Below the pieces are notes generated by a model, which was not told the origin of the DNA, searched no databases, and saw only the letters and a list, made by a program, of their open reading frames with translations. A DNA stretch of 64,000 nt from Opitutus sp. (GTDB taxonomy: Bacteria; Verrucomicrobiota; Verrucomicrobiia; Opitutales; Opitutaceae), in contig JANPZY010000001.1 in the NCBI GenBank assembly GCA_024707325.1, positions 558,001 through 622,000 of the forward strand, read 5' to 3'. How positions within the stretch are numbered: position 1 is the stretch's first letter; every line of letters starts with the position of its first letter. Positions 45,298-54,501 of the stretch are shown one piece after another. A program made the translations under genes and the position numbers.

Positions 45298-46396
45298 GTG
45301 CAAAACACCTTCGTCATCGCTGGCGGATACACTGCGGGCCACATCACGCCCGGACTGGCGCTGATCGAGGCCCTGCGCAGCGCGCGCGCCGGAACTCGAC
45401 GTGCTCTTCATCGGCGCGAACCACGGGATCGATCGCGAGCTGGTGACGGCGGCGGGAATCGATTTTCAAGGCCTGCCCGCGTTTCCCTTTGCGCGGCAGA
45501 AACTCTCCAGCCGCCTGCTCTCGCTGATCGCGCTCGTGCCGGCGATCGCACGCGCGCGACGCGTTTTGCTCGAGCACCGCGTGGTCGGCATGATCGGGCT
45601 CGGCAGTTTCGGCTCGGTCGCGCCGGGCTGGGCTGCGCGTTCGTTGCGAATTCCGCTGAGTATCTTCGAACCCAACTCCGGCATGGGCGTGGCGAACCGT
45701 GCGCTGTATCCATTTTCTGAACACCGATTCGTCTCGCGGCTTTTTTCCCCGCCATCGAAACGCATCGAGCGCGGCACGGTGGAAACGGGCGTCCCGCTGC
45801 GCGAGGCCGTGCTGAAGCACGTGCGCACGCGAACCGTGCCCGGCCGCCGGGCGAATGTCGCGGTGCTTGGCGGTTCGCTGGGCGATCCGTTTCTCAATCG
45901 CCAGACGCCGGCGCTGCTGCGTGAGCTGACGCAACGCGGCGTGGAGCTTTCGGTCGTGCATCAATGCGGCCACGGCGTGAATCCCGAGCCGATCCGCACG
46001 GCGTATGCGGAAGCGGGGGTGGTCGCCCGCGTGGAACCGTTTGCCGATCCGATTCTGCCCGTGCTCGCCGCGGCGGACGTCGCGATCACGGCCGCGGGCG
46101 CGATCACGCTGCACGAACTCGCGGCGCTCGGCGTGCCCGCTTTGGTCGTGCCGCTGAGCGGCGCCGCGGCCGGCCACCAACTCGCCAACGCAGGCGCGTT
46201 CGCGCGAGCGACAGGATGCCCCATGCTGCCCGAGACCGAGTGCTCGCCCGCGGCGGCGGCCGGGGCGCTGACTCCGCTTCTGCGCAATCCGGATCACTGG
46301 CAGAAAACGAGCCGCAACCTGAAAGCGTTTGCGCCGCTCGACGCGGCAGAGCGTTGCCTCGCACATCTCCTCCTTCGCGAACCGTCGGCGTATTGA
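45298..46396 (+). CDS. MurG-like GlcNAc transferase (ALG13/14 analogue), frameshifted
   Basis: About 365 residues. GTG start at 45298: QNTFVIAGGYTAGHITPGLA is the MurG GGxxxGH membrane-lipid site. The frame breaks in CGCGCGCGCC at 45381-45390 (one base extra or two missing) and continues ELDVLFIGANHGIDRE, GLGSFGSVAPGWAAR, FEPNSGMGVANR, NVAVLGGSLGDPFLN and ITAAGAITLHELAALGVPAL, the GT28 donor domain. MurG adds GlcNAc to lipid I; ALG13/14 is the eukaryotic relative adding the second GlcNAc. Position beside ALG1/2/11-like and STT3-like genes, and distance from any mur cluster, favour the glycan role. It is 4 bp ahead of the STT3-like gene. Confidence 0.78.
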
Positions 46397-46400
46397 GAAA

Positions 46401-48777
46401 ATGAATACGCGGCAATGGGTGTCCGTCCTGCTCGTGCTCGCCGTCTGCATGACGGCGACGATCTGGCTGCGCACTGCACCCGTGAAGGAGCGCGTGTTGC
46501 CCGAGTCGGGCGAGCTGTCGCTGCCGGAAACGGATCCGTATTTTCACTACCGCCAGGCGCGACACGCGCTGAACCATTTCCCGCACGTGCTGCGGTGGGA
46601 TGCCTACACGCACTATCCGTCCGTGATGCGCAGCGATGCCGCGGGACTCTACGACATCGCTCTCGCCGGTGCGGCGCGGATCGTGTCGTTCACCGGCGTG
46701 CCGAAGGAACGAGCACTCGCGCTCGTCAGCGTTTGGTTTCCGCCGATCGGTGCGGCGCTGGTGTTGCCGCTCGTGTTTCTCGTGCTGCGGCGGGTGAGCT
46801 CGCCGGGTATCGCCGCGTGGATGCTGCTCTGGGTGGTGCTGATCCCAGCCGACTCGGTGATCAAAACGATGTTCGGCTTCTGCGATCACCATGTGGTGGA
46901 GATGCTCCTGAGCGTGCTCGCGATCTGGTTGTGGACGCGGCTCGTCCAGTCCGCGCCCGACTCGGTGCACGCGTGGTGGGAGCCCGCGTTTGGCGCGGCG
47001 TGGCCGCTCGCGATCATTCAGTTCACCTGGCTCGGCGGGCCGATGTATCTGCCGATCTTCGCGCTCGCACTCATCGGGCAATGCATCGCCGACGTGTGCG
47101 CCGGACGCGACGCGGGACCGACGCTGCGGGCCGGAGCGCGTTTCTGGCTGGCATTCGCGATTCTGGTGGCCGTGCCGCCGCTGTTCAACATGGAGTTCGC
47201 GCTCGAGCCGAAGCTGTGGCGTTTCACGTTGCTCGGCTCGGTTTCTTTGCTCGCGGCATTGCGTGCGGCGATCTGGTGGATGGAGACACACGCGATCGCG
47301 TGGAAACCACGCGCGCGTTTGGCGGTTCTGGGCGCGACGGCGACAATCGCGACGGGCGCGACGTTGTGGTTCATGGCGCCGGCACGCGAACTCCTGGCCA
47401 CGATGATCGCGCCGAAACCGACCTCGGTGCAGGAACACGTGCAGGTCACCTGGCGTTACTTTTTTCGGCGCGACAAGTGTCGCGGGCGGGCTCGCACTGC
47501 TCGCGCCCTTGTTCGCTCTGCTGACGGGTGCATGGCGGCGCGTCGGCTGGTGGGCGGCGGTGCTCGTGAGCGCGGGCTTGGTCGGTCTGTGGGTGCGGAC
47601 CTACGACTATGGTTATCTCGCGGGACTGCACGCGGTGTTGCTCGCGGGCGCCGGCTGGGGCGCGCTGCGCGGCGAACATCCCGACACGGTGCGGCCGTGG
47701 AATGGTTTTACTCTGCTCGCCGTGCTGACGATCGCCGTCGCCGTGCTCGCGTGGCCGTTGAAGGCAACGCTGGCGTTCTGGCTCGAACGTCCCGAACGCG
47801 GCTTCCTCGTGCACGACGGCTGGCAACAGGCGATGTCGTGGCTGCGCACCCAAACTCCCGCTCCGGTCCGCGACGGAGCCGACAGCAATCTGCCGCTCGG
47901 GCGCGCGGGCGTGATGACCGATTGGGCAATGGGCAACATCGTCAACACGCTGGGCGACCGTCCGGCCACCGCGTCGCGCTACCCGGAAGCGGACCGCCTC
48001 GCGCCGCTGTTTCTCGCCGAGGAATCCGCGGTGCGCGCCGCGCCCCTCGGCGATGCAACGGTGCAGGACGCGGTGCGCTATGTGGCGGCCGACCCGCGCA
48101 GCATCGGCGATTTTTTTGGCGGCCACCTGATGACCACCGGCGAAGACATGCGACGCTTTCGCGGAATCGAACTCGTGCGCGACGTGTATGGTCGCAGCCG
48201 GCTGCAGACGAATCTCGGCGATGCCTACAAAGCGACCTTTGCGTATCGGTTGCTCGTCAACGACGGCAACGGGCTCTCGCACTTCCGGCTCGTTTATGAA
48301 TCGCCGCAACGGATGGAGCTGAGTCTCGCGATGGAGAAAAGCACCAGCCGGATGCGGCCGGTCACGCGATTGATTCCGGCCGGCGAACGCGACGAGGCGC
48401 CCATCGTGCCGCCCGCGGGAGACGTCGAAATGCTGTTCACGCACCGACTCGCGAGCGTGAAGCTTTTTGAGCAGGTCCCGGGCGCGCGACTCGCCGGCGT
48501 CGCGCCGGCGGGAGCCTACATCACGTGCGAACTGCCGTTGCGGGCGCAGTCGACGGGACGGCGCTTTGTCTATCGACAGACGACACGCGCCGATGAATCC
48601 GGGAAATACGAACTGGTGGTGCCATATGCGACCGAGCGGGTGGCGATTTCAGATGTGATCGCGGAAGGCGAGGCGCAGGTGTGGGGCCCCGACAGCGTGC
48701 GGCGTATCCAGATTTTGGAGTCGCAGGTGCAGGCTGGCGAACGGATCGAGCTCGAAGCGTTTCGCGGCGGAGAGTGA
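46401..48777 (+). CDS. STT3/PglB/AglB-like oligosaccharyltransferase, frameshifted
   Basis: About 791 residues after correction. N-terminal span, then LPETDPYFHYRQARHALNHF, the STT3 first external loop with the metal-binding Asp (D45), YTHYPSVMRSDAAGLYDIA, and GFCDHHVVEMLLSVLAIW with the DHH motif (D162-H164) found in archaeal AglB. About ten membrane helices follow to residue 460, then a periplasmic C-terminal domain. There VMTDWAMGNIVNTLGDRPA aligns in position with the WWDYG acceptor-site motif. The frame breaks in a six-T run (47460-47465); one T fewer gives WRYFFGATSVAGG. Enzymes of this family transfer lipid-linked glycans to Asn in N-x-S/T. Substrate and activity remain inference. Confidence 0.78.
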
Positions 48778-48783
48778 TTTATT

Positions 48784-48875
48784 GGCCACAGAGGGCACGG
48801 AGCTCGGACACGGAGAGCACTGGAGAAATCCGCAACTTCCCGCCACCCTGGATTCTTCGCGCTGCGGAATGACAA
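48784..48875. repeat. CACAGAGG word repeat plus remnant CATTCTGAG arm
   Basis: Contains GCCACAGAGGGCACGGAG with a nearby ACACGGAGAGCAC, a word type scattered in many genomes, followed by GGATTCTTCGCGCTGCGG and AATGAC, one arm of the CATTCTGAG element. Lies in the 131-bp convergent gap between the STT3-like and exonuclease genes. Confidence 0.6.
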
Positions 48876-48908
48876 ACCAATGAAAGCGGCGGGTGTATCG
48901 AGCTCCGC

Positions 48909-49583
48909 TCAGAGCAAATCGAAGAGCTGGCCTTGCTGGAGGTTTTCGCGGCGGTCGGCGTCGAGCGTGCTGAGCGCGAGAAGCTGCATCGTCGAGAGCT
49001 TCGCGACCAGCGGCTCTTTGGCCAGGGCGACGAGAAGCAATGCGCCCGCGAGGGCATCGTAGAGCGCGGCGTGGTAGTGTCGCCGCTCGGGCGGACAATG
49101 CTCGACGGCGAGCGCGTCGAGTCGGGACTGAAGCTGGCATGACTCGATCAGTTGTTCGAGCCGACCCGTGCCCAGGTGCGGATAGAGTTGGGCGTAGAGG
49201 CGGGCCGAGTCGATCCACGGCCCCCACTCCGTCGCGCGTTGGCCAGGTCGCGCGAAGTCCGGCGAGTTGCGCGGATACGGCCACACGGATTTGAGCAGCG
49301 AGTTTTCGACGCCGGCGTAGTGCGCCGCCAGCGGACCGCGCTCGCGCAGCGTGGCGAAGTTTTCCCATTCGTCGGAAAACGGCCGGCACTCACGCAGCGC
49401 CGTCTCGCTGAGTCCGTGCACGGCTTCGTCTTCGGGACGCACGCGACCGAGCGGACCGCAGAGCCGCGTCTGCGTGGCGCGGATCTCGCCGCCGAGGAGC
49501 TCGACCACCCCGTATTCGAGGATGCCGGAGACGCGGTTGCCCTCAAAATCGAGAAAGAAGATCGGTTGCTCGGTCCAAGACAC
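48909..49583 (-). CDS. DnaQ-like 3'-5' exonuclease
   Basis: 224 residues of the DEDDh exonuclease fold. Exo I is IFFLDFEGNRV with the Asp-x-Glu pair, followed by VHGLSETALRE and a C-terminal HYHAALYDALAGALLL that supplies the His and final Asp. Such proteins trim DNA or RNA ends; a stand-alone member could serve proofreading or repair. Divergent from the HisN-type phosphatase; an inverted repeat lies between. Confidence 0.75.
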   Translation of the reverse strand: MSWTEQPIFFLDFEGNRVSGILEYGVVELLGGEIRATQTRLCGPLGRVRPEDEAVHGLSETALRECRPFSDEWENFATLRERGPLAAHYAGVENSLLKSVWPYPRNSPDFARPGQRATEWGPWIDSARLYAQLYPHLGTGRLEQLIESCQLQSRLDALAVEHCPPERRHYHAALYDALAGALLLVALAKEPLVAKLSTMQLLALSTLDADRRENLQQGQLFDLL

Positions 49584-49586
49584 GGG

Positions 49587-49669
49587 ACCACGAAATACAC
49601 GGAAGGCACGAAATCGAGCCCGGTTCCGGGCCGAGTATTTTTCGTGTGTTTGGTGGGTTTCGTGGTTTC
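49587..49669. repeat. inverted repeat of ACCACGAAA word family
   Basis: Left arm ACCACGAAATACACGG with AAGGCACGAAA, right arm TTTCGTGTGTTTGGTGGG with TTTCGTGGT, about 27 bp each, imperfect, 25-base centre. It fills the divergent gap between 49583 and 49679 and so must overlap the promoters there. Confidence 0.7.
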
Positions 49670-49678
49670 AACGATGGC

Positions 49679-50446
49679 GTGGACCTGACGCCCTACCGCA
49701 ACTTCATGATCGAACTGGCCGAGCAGAGCGGCGACTTCATCCGTCCGCTGTTTGCGAATCCCGCGGTGGCGGTGGAGACGAAGTCCGACGCGTCGCCCGT
49801 GACCGAAGCCGATCGCGGCGCCGAGCAGATGATGCGCGAACGCATCACGAAGAAATTTCCCACACACGGCGTGATCGGCGAAGAGTTCGGTCCCGAACGC
49901 GCCGACGCTGAGTTCGTGTGGGTGCTCGATCCGATCGACGGCACGAAGAGTTTCATCACGGGCGTGCCGTTGTTCGGCACCTTGATCGCGCTGTTGAAAG
50001 ATGGGCAGCCGGTCCTCGGCGCGATTCACCAGCCGATCCTGCGCGAGCTGATGATCGGTGACGGCGCAACGACGACGCTCAACGGCCGTCCCGTGAAATG
50101 TCGCGCGACGACGCGAATCGAGGACGCGACCGTGCTGACGAGCGACACGCTCAATCTCGCGAAATACCAAAACGGTCCGGCGTGCGATCGCCTCGTGAGC
50201 CGCGCGAAACTCTATCGCACGTGGGCGGATTGCTACGGCTACCTGCTCGTCGCGAGCGGCCGCGCCGATGTCTCGCTCGATCCGATCATGAATCCCTGGG
50301 ACATCGCCGCGCTCGTGCCCGTGATTCGCGGCGCGGGCGGCGTGATCACCGACTGGAAAGGCGGCGCGGCTTATCCCGCCGAATCGACGATTGCGTGCGC
50401 GACACCCGAACTACACGCGACCGTCGTGACGGAGCTGAATTCCTGA
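49679..50446 (+). CDS. hisN: inositol-monophosphatase family phosphatase, HisN type
   Basis: 255 residues. Motifs: TKSDASPVTEADR, GEEFGPE, DPIDGTKSFITG (metal site) and NPWDIAALVPVI. The closest resemblance is to HisN-type histidinol-phosphate phosphatases, judged by FVWVLDPIDGTKSF and the N-terminal VDLTPYRNFMIELAE. It would perform the penultimate step of histidine synthesis, but inositol or other phosphates are possible. GTG at 49679 gives the usual start; ATG at 49706 is the alternative. No other his gene is near. Confidence 0.82.
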   Translation: MDLTPYRNFMIELAEQSGDFIRPLFANPAVAVETKSDASPVTEADRGAEQMMRERITKKFPTHGVIGEEFGPERADAEFVWVLDPIDGTKSFITGVPLFGTLIALLKDGQPVLGAIHQPILRELMIGDGATTTLNGRPVKCRATTRIEDATVLTSDTLNLAKYQNGPACDRLVSRAKLYRTWADCYGYLLVASGRADVSLDPIMNPWDIAALVPVIRGAGGVITDWKGGAAYPAESTIACATPELHATVVTELNS

Positions 50447-50484
50447 GTGGAAAAGAGGCGGGCGTAGCGCGCCGAGAACATAAA

Positions 50485-50555
50485 CAGGAGGAAACGGAAG
50501 GAACGGAGGGCGGAGCTCGGCTTTGTTCTTTCTCCGTTCTCTCCGTTTCCTCCGG
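50485..50555. repeat. inverted repeat of GGAGGAAACGG word family
   Basis: Left arm CAGGAGGAAACGGAAGGAAC, right arm GTTCTCTCCGTTTCCTCCGG, about 24 bp each with a 23-base loop. Third different word-type palindrome within 1.8 kb. Lies in the convergent gap between the HisN-type gene and queF. Confidence 0.7.
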
Positions 50556-50591
50556 TGAAAAATCAGAAAAAAGACCCAACGATCTGCGCAC

Positions 50592-50624
50592 AAAAAAGCC
50601 CGACGAGAACGCCGGGCTCCACGT
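50592..50624 (-). terminator. rho-independent terminator after queF
   Basis: Minus-strand hairpin GAGCCCGGCG/CGTCGGGC followed by TTTTTT, 26 bp beyond the queF stop. It starts GTGGAGCCCGGCG and is a relative of the left arm of the GGTGGA elements. Confidence 0.85.
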
Positions 50625-50649
50625 GAGTGACAAATCTAGAGCGAAACGC

Positions 50650-51009
50650 TCAGCGCTTCTTCTTCGGCTTCCATTCACAGGTGACGCGCGAGCTGAAACC
50701 GCCGCGGGCCTTCCAGTCGGAGATGATCGTGAGGCTGCGGGGCTTCAGCGCGCGACCGAGATCGTCACAGATCTTGTTCGTCGCGGCTTCGAAGAAGATG
50801 CCCTCGTTGCGGAACGCGTGGAAGTAGAGCTTCAGGCTCTTCAGCTCGACGCAGGTTTTGTCGGCGACGTAGCGGACGGTGATGTTGCCGAAATCGGGAT
50901 GGCCGGTCATCGGGCACACCGACGTAAATTCGTGGTGCGTGTGTTCGATGACGAAATCGCGGTGCGGCGCAGGATTGGGAAACGTTTCGAGGATCTTCGG
51001 ATCGGCCAT
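50650..51009 (-). CDS. queF: NADPH-dependent 7-cyano-7-deazaguanine reductase
   Basis: 119 residues, the short (unimodular) QueF. The catalytic Cys is C32 in TSVCPMTGHPDFG with the proton donor Asp at 39; ELKSLKLYFHAFRNEGIF is the conserved tunnel-fold block. It reduces preQ0 nitrile to preQ1 amine in queuosine synthesis. ATG at 51009 gives MADPKILETFPNP, a normal start. Confidence 0.93.
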   Translation of the reverse strand: MADPKILETFPNPAPHRDFVIEHTHHEFTSVCPMTGHPDFGNITVRYVADKTCVELKSLKLYFHAFRNEGIFFEAATNKICDDLGRALKPRSLTIISDWKARGGFSSRVTCEWKPKKKR

Positions 51010-51137
51010 GGGAAATGAATACGGTTGAACGAACGTTGTGCGCAGCGTCGCGCGGGTAGCGAGGAGAAATCCGGCGCAAGTCTCCTGCACACGACAGCGC
51101 CCCACCTGCGTGCTTCACGCGCCGGCGAGTGCGCAAA

Positions 51138-52718
51138 TCAGGTCGCGGTCTCGGTGAAGCGGCTCTCGCGGATGACGGTGATCTTGATCGTGCTCGGGTA
51201 TTGGAGCTCGGCCTCGATGCGTTTGCGAAGCTGCTTGGCAATTTCGCGGGCGCGGTCGTCGGTGACCGTTTGCGGAGACACGACGACGCGAATCTCGCGA
51301 CCGGCCTGAATCGCAAACGCCTGTTGCACGCCGTCCAGCGAGAGTGCGAGTTTTTCGAGACGACCGAGACGCTGGATGTAACCCTCCATCGACTCGGCGC
51401 GGGCGCCGGGGCGCGTGGCCGAAATCGTGTCGGCGAGAATGACGATGCCGGCGTAAATCGTCTCGGGCTTCACCTCGTCGTGGTGCGCGGCGACGGCGTT
51501 CACGACGATCGGAGTCTCGCCGTAGCGCTTGATGAACTCGGCGCCGATGTGCGCATGGCTGCCCTCGAGTTCGCCGCTCACGGCTTTGCCGAGGTCGTGC
51601 AGAAGACCGGCGCGCTTCGCGATGTTGGGATCGAGACCCAGCTCGCTCGCAATCATCGAGGCGAGGAAGCCGGTCTCCACCGAGTGATCCAGCACGTTCT
51701 GATTGTAGGAGAACCGGAACTTCAGTTTGCCGAGCAGAGTGATGATCTCGGGGTGGAGTCCGTTGATGTTGAGGCGCGTGACGGCGTCGTCGCCGGCCTG
51801 CATCGTGGAAAGATCAATCTCGTCCTGCGCGCGTTTCACGAACTCCTCGATCGTGGCCGGGTGGATGCGTCCGTCCTTGATCAGCGCGTCGAGCGCGACG
51901 CGGGCGACCTCGCGACGGACCGGATCGAAGGACGAGAGGAGAACCGTCTGCGGCGATTCGTCGATGAGCACGGTGACGCCGGTGGCCGCTTCGAAGGCTT
52001 TGATGTTGCGCCCTTCGCGACCGATGATGCGGCCCTTCATCTCCTCGTTGGGCAGCGTGATGATGGTCGAGGTGAGATCGTTGTGCGGTTTGCTGGCGAG
52101 GCGCTGCATCGCGGCAATCAGGATGCGGCGACCCTCGGTGTTCAGCTCCTGCTCGGACTTTTCCAACGTGGCGCGACGGAGCGCGCGAAGTTCATCCTGA
52201 CACTCGAGGAGCACTTCCTCGCGGAGCGCGCGGCGGATCTCCTCGGCGTCCATCTGGGAAACGCCTTCCAAACGCTGGCGCACGCTCTTCGAGAGTGCGC
52301 GGATGGCGTCGCGGGCCTGACGGATGGCGGCGTTTTCGCGATTGAGGCGCTCCTGACGCTGCTCGAGTTGGTAATCGAGGAGCGCAAGCGACTCCTCGTG
52401 TGCGCGGATTTCGCGCAGGCGGACCTCGCTCTCGATCTCGCGGCGATCGAACTCGCGATTCAGTTCGGCGCGTCGCTCGGAGAGTTCGCTTTCGACCTTC
52501 TGCTTGATCTCCTCGCCGGCCACAACGGCCTCGCGGCGAGCGACTTCGATCAGTTCCGCCGCTTGTTCGCGGGCGATTCGCCGCGCGTGGCGCGTGAGCG
52601 CCCAGACGATGACAAAGCCGACCGCCAACCCTATGACCAAGCCCGCCGGGAGCGGCCAGTCAAAGCGGTCGCTCTCGGCGATCAGAAACGCGAAGTCGGC
52701 TGCGCTCACTGACGTCAA
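51138..52718 (-). CDS. rny: ribonuclease Y
   Basis: 526 residues: one N-terminal membrane helix (AGLVIGLAVGFVIVWALT), a long coiled coil (about 45-215), a KH domain (MKGRIIGREGRNIKAFEAAT), and an HD domain (AGLLHDLGKAVSGELEGSHA). Endoribonuclease that initiates mRNA decay at the membrane. Full length and intact. Together with the RNase E/G homologue nearby the organism has both decay initiators. The 457-bp gap upstream contains repeat array E. Confidence 0.95.
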   Translation of the reverse strand: MTSVSAADFAFLIAESDRFDWPLPAGLVIGLAVGFVIVWALTRHARRIAREQAAELIEVARREAVVAGEEIKQKVESELSERRAELNREFDRREIESEVRLREIRAHEESLALLDYQLEQRQERLNRENAAIRQARDAIRALSKSVRQRLEGVSQMDAEEIRRALREEVLLECQDELRALRRATLEKSEQELNTEGRRILIAAMQRLASKPHNDLTSTIITLPNEEMKGRIIGREGRNIKAFEAATGVTVLIDESPQTVLLSSFDPVRREVARVALDALIKDGRIHPATIEEFVKRAQDEIDLSTMQAGDDAVTRLNINGLHPEIITLLGKLKFRFSYNQNVLDHSVETGFLASMIASELGLDPNIAKRAGLLHDLGKAVSGELEGSHAHIGAEFIKRYGETPIVVNAVAAHHDEVKPETIYAGIVILADTISATRPGARAESMEGYIQRLGRLEKLALSLDGVQQAFAIQAGREIRVVVSPQTVTDDRAREIAKQLRKRIEAELQYPSTIKITVIRESRFTETAT

Positions 52719-52895
52719 GGGACGGGCACCCTAGGTGCGAACCCCCAAAGCTCAAGTCTTCGTTACGGCACCGGTCTCGCTTCCGGGAAAACCCCGGTGC
52801 GGCTAAAAGGCGCACGGTGAGGTTGCGCACTCAAGCTCGGGCCGCGGCGAGGGCGCCGCGGCTCCACTTCCGCCTCTCGCCTCTTTTCGGGCTTT
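52719..52895. other. gene-free stretch with two hairpins
   Basis: Upstream of rny. Contains GCACC-CTA-GGTGC at 52725-52737 and a larger stem GCACCGG/CCGGTGC at 52765-52795. Could be leader structures or weak terminators; nothing else recognised. Confidence 0.3.
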
Positions 52896-53115
52896 GTCCC
52901 GACTCGGTCCGCATTTGGATGCAAGCGTGTCCGCATCGTGTCCCGACCGTGTCCGCACTTCTTCCCGCCCCAGCGCGGACCTTGTCTCGACCATGTGCGC
53001 ACCGCCTCGCGACATGGTTCGCGCCTTGTCTCGACCGTGTGCGAACATGGGCTCGACCTAGGCCGGACTTGAATGCGACTCGGTCCGCACACGCGCTCGA
53101 CTCGGTCCGCGTGTG
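52896..53115 (-). repeat. 22-bp degenerate tandem array E, 20 half-units
   Basis: The longest array: twenty 11-bp half-units, 220 bp, with no slip. Examples: GTCCCGACTCG at 52896, GTCCGCATCGT at 52929, GTCTCGACCAT at 52984, GTGCGAACATG at 53039, GTCCGCGTGTG at 53105. Reverse orientation relative to array A. It occupies the divergent region between rny and rodA and ends 60 bp before rodA. Confidence 0.88.
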
Positions 53116-53175
53116 AGAAAGATACGGGGCGGCGTTGCCATCCGCGCGCGTCTCCTGTTCTAGCGTTGGCACTCC

Positions 53176-54405
53176 GTGAAACTCGCTTCCCCCACCGACT
53201 ATCTCGCCGTCTTCAAGACTCAGACGCGCAGTCGCTGGGACCTGCTGACGCCGTTCGCGGTGATCGGGCTGAGCTTGTTCGGCGTGTTCTTCATCTACAG
53301 CGCGCAGGTGCCGGTCCATGGTCACAACTGGATCACGCAGCTCGTGTGGCTCACGGGCGGCGCGGTGATCTATGTGGCGGTATCGCTGATCGATTACCGT
53401 TTCTGGCTGAGCGTCGCGCACTGGTTTTATCTGATTTGCATGGTGCCGCTGGTGCTCGTGCTGATGCCAGGAATTGGCAGCGAGGTATATGGTTCGCAGC
53501 GCTGGATCAACCTCGGCTTCTTTTCCTATCAACCATCCGAAACGGCGAAGATCGCGGTGCTGTTGATCACCGCAGGCATATTGATTCGCAACGAGATCGG
53601 CACGGTGCGGCAGTCGCTGGGCGTGCTGGGGAAATTGGCCCTTGCGGTGGGTGCGCCCATGTTCCTTATCTTGCTCCAACCCGATCTGAAGTCCGCGATC
53701 GTGTTGCCCCCGATGGTCTTCTCCATGCTTTACGTTTCGAAGCTGTCCGCGCGTTTCTTCGCGGGCGCACTCGGAGCGTTCCTGCTGATCGTCGGCACGG
53801 TGTCGTGGGACACGTGGCGTTACATGGAGTTCATGGAGTCGAACAACTACTCCTACGTGAACGATCGCGGCAAATACGAGCCGCACACCTGGGTGCCGCT
53901 GCACGATTATCAGCGCAACCGCATCATCTCTTTCGTCTCGCCCGACAAGATCGACCCCATGGGCATCGGCTGGAATCAGCGCCAGTCGCTCATCTCGGTC
54001 GGCAGCGGCGGTCTCACCGGCAAGGGTTGGACCGAGGGCACGCAAGCGCGCCTCGGCTACCTGCCGCGTTCGGTCGCGCACAACGATTTCATCTTCTCGG
54101 TCATCGCCGAGGAGAAAGGTTTTTTAGGAAGCATCACGGTTCTCGGCCTTTTTGGGATAGTCTTGTTCAACGGCATTCGCATCGCCGGTCTCGCACGAGA
54201 TCGCTTCGGCACCCTGCTCGCCCTCGGCGTCACGGTGCTGTTCATGGTGCACGTGTTTGTGAACATCGCCATGACCATCGGGCTGGTGCCCATCACGGGC
54301 ATACCACTTCCATTCATCAGCTACGGTGGCTCCTTCGTGCTTAGTTGCTGCTTGCTGCAAGGACTGGTCCAAAGCGTCTATCGCTTCAGGAAGGATTTCA
54401 CATGA
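53176..54405 (+). CDS. rodA: rod shape-determining glycosyltransferase RodA
   Basis: 409 residues of the SEDS family with about ten spans. Signature elements: GSQRWINLGFFSYQPSETAK (substrate region), LLQPDLKSAIV with the catalytic-type Asp, and the C-terminal GLVPITGIPLPFISYGGSFV. Peptidoglycan polymerase of the elongasome. GTG start at 53176. The large external loop between residues 195 and 255 is typical. Followed closely by the RNase E/G gene, a common order. Confidence 0.95.
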   Translation: MKLASPTDYLAVFKTQTRSRWDLLTPFAVIGLSLFGVFFIYSAQVPVHGHNWITQLVWLTGGAVIYVAVSLIDYRFWLSVAHWFYLICMVPLVLVLMPGIGSEVYGSQRWINLGFFSYQPSETAKIAVLLITAGILIRNEIGTVRQSLGVLGKLALAVGAPMFLILLQPDLKSAIVLPPMVFSMLYVSKLSARFFAGALGAFLLIVGTVSWDTWRYMEFMESNNYSYVNDRGKYEPHTWVPLHDYQRNRIISFVSPDKIDPMGIGWNQRQSLISVGSGGLTGKGWTEGTQARLGYLPRSVAHNDFIFSVIAEEKGFLGSITVLGLFGIVLFNGIRIAGLARDRFGTLLALGVTVLFMVHVFVNIAMTIGLVPITGIPLPFISYGGSFVLSCCLLQGLVQSVYRFRKDFT

Positions 54406-54501
54406 AGATCCTTCTTCGCGCTATCGACCGCTCTGCCGGAATCTCCTGCGCCGCACCTGCCGCATCCGGGGCCGCCGTGTTCAACCCACACGACACCCAC
54501 A

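Noticed and set aside
52803-53092. Open frames across repeat arrays with Arg/Pro/Thr/Ser repeats
   Set aside because: They arise because the 11-bp units lack stop codons; translation differs between arrays and has no start signals, so the arrays are treated as non-coding.
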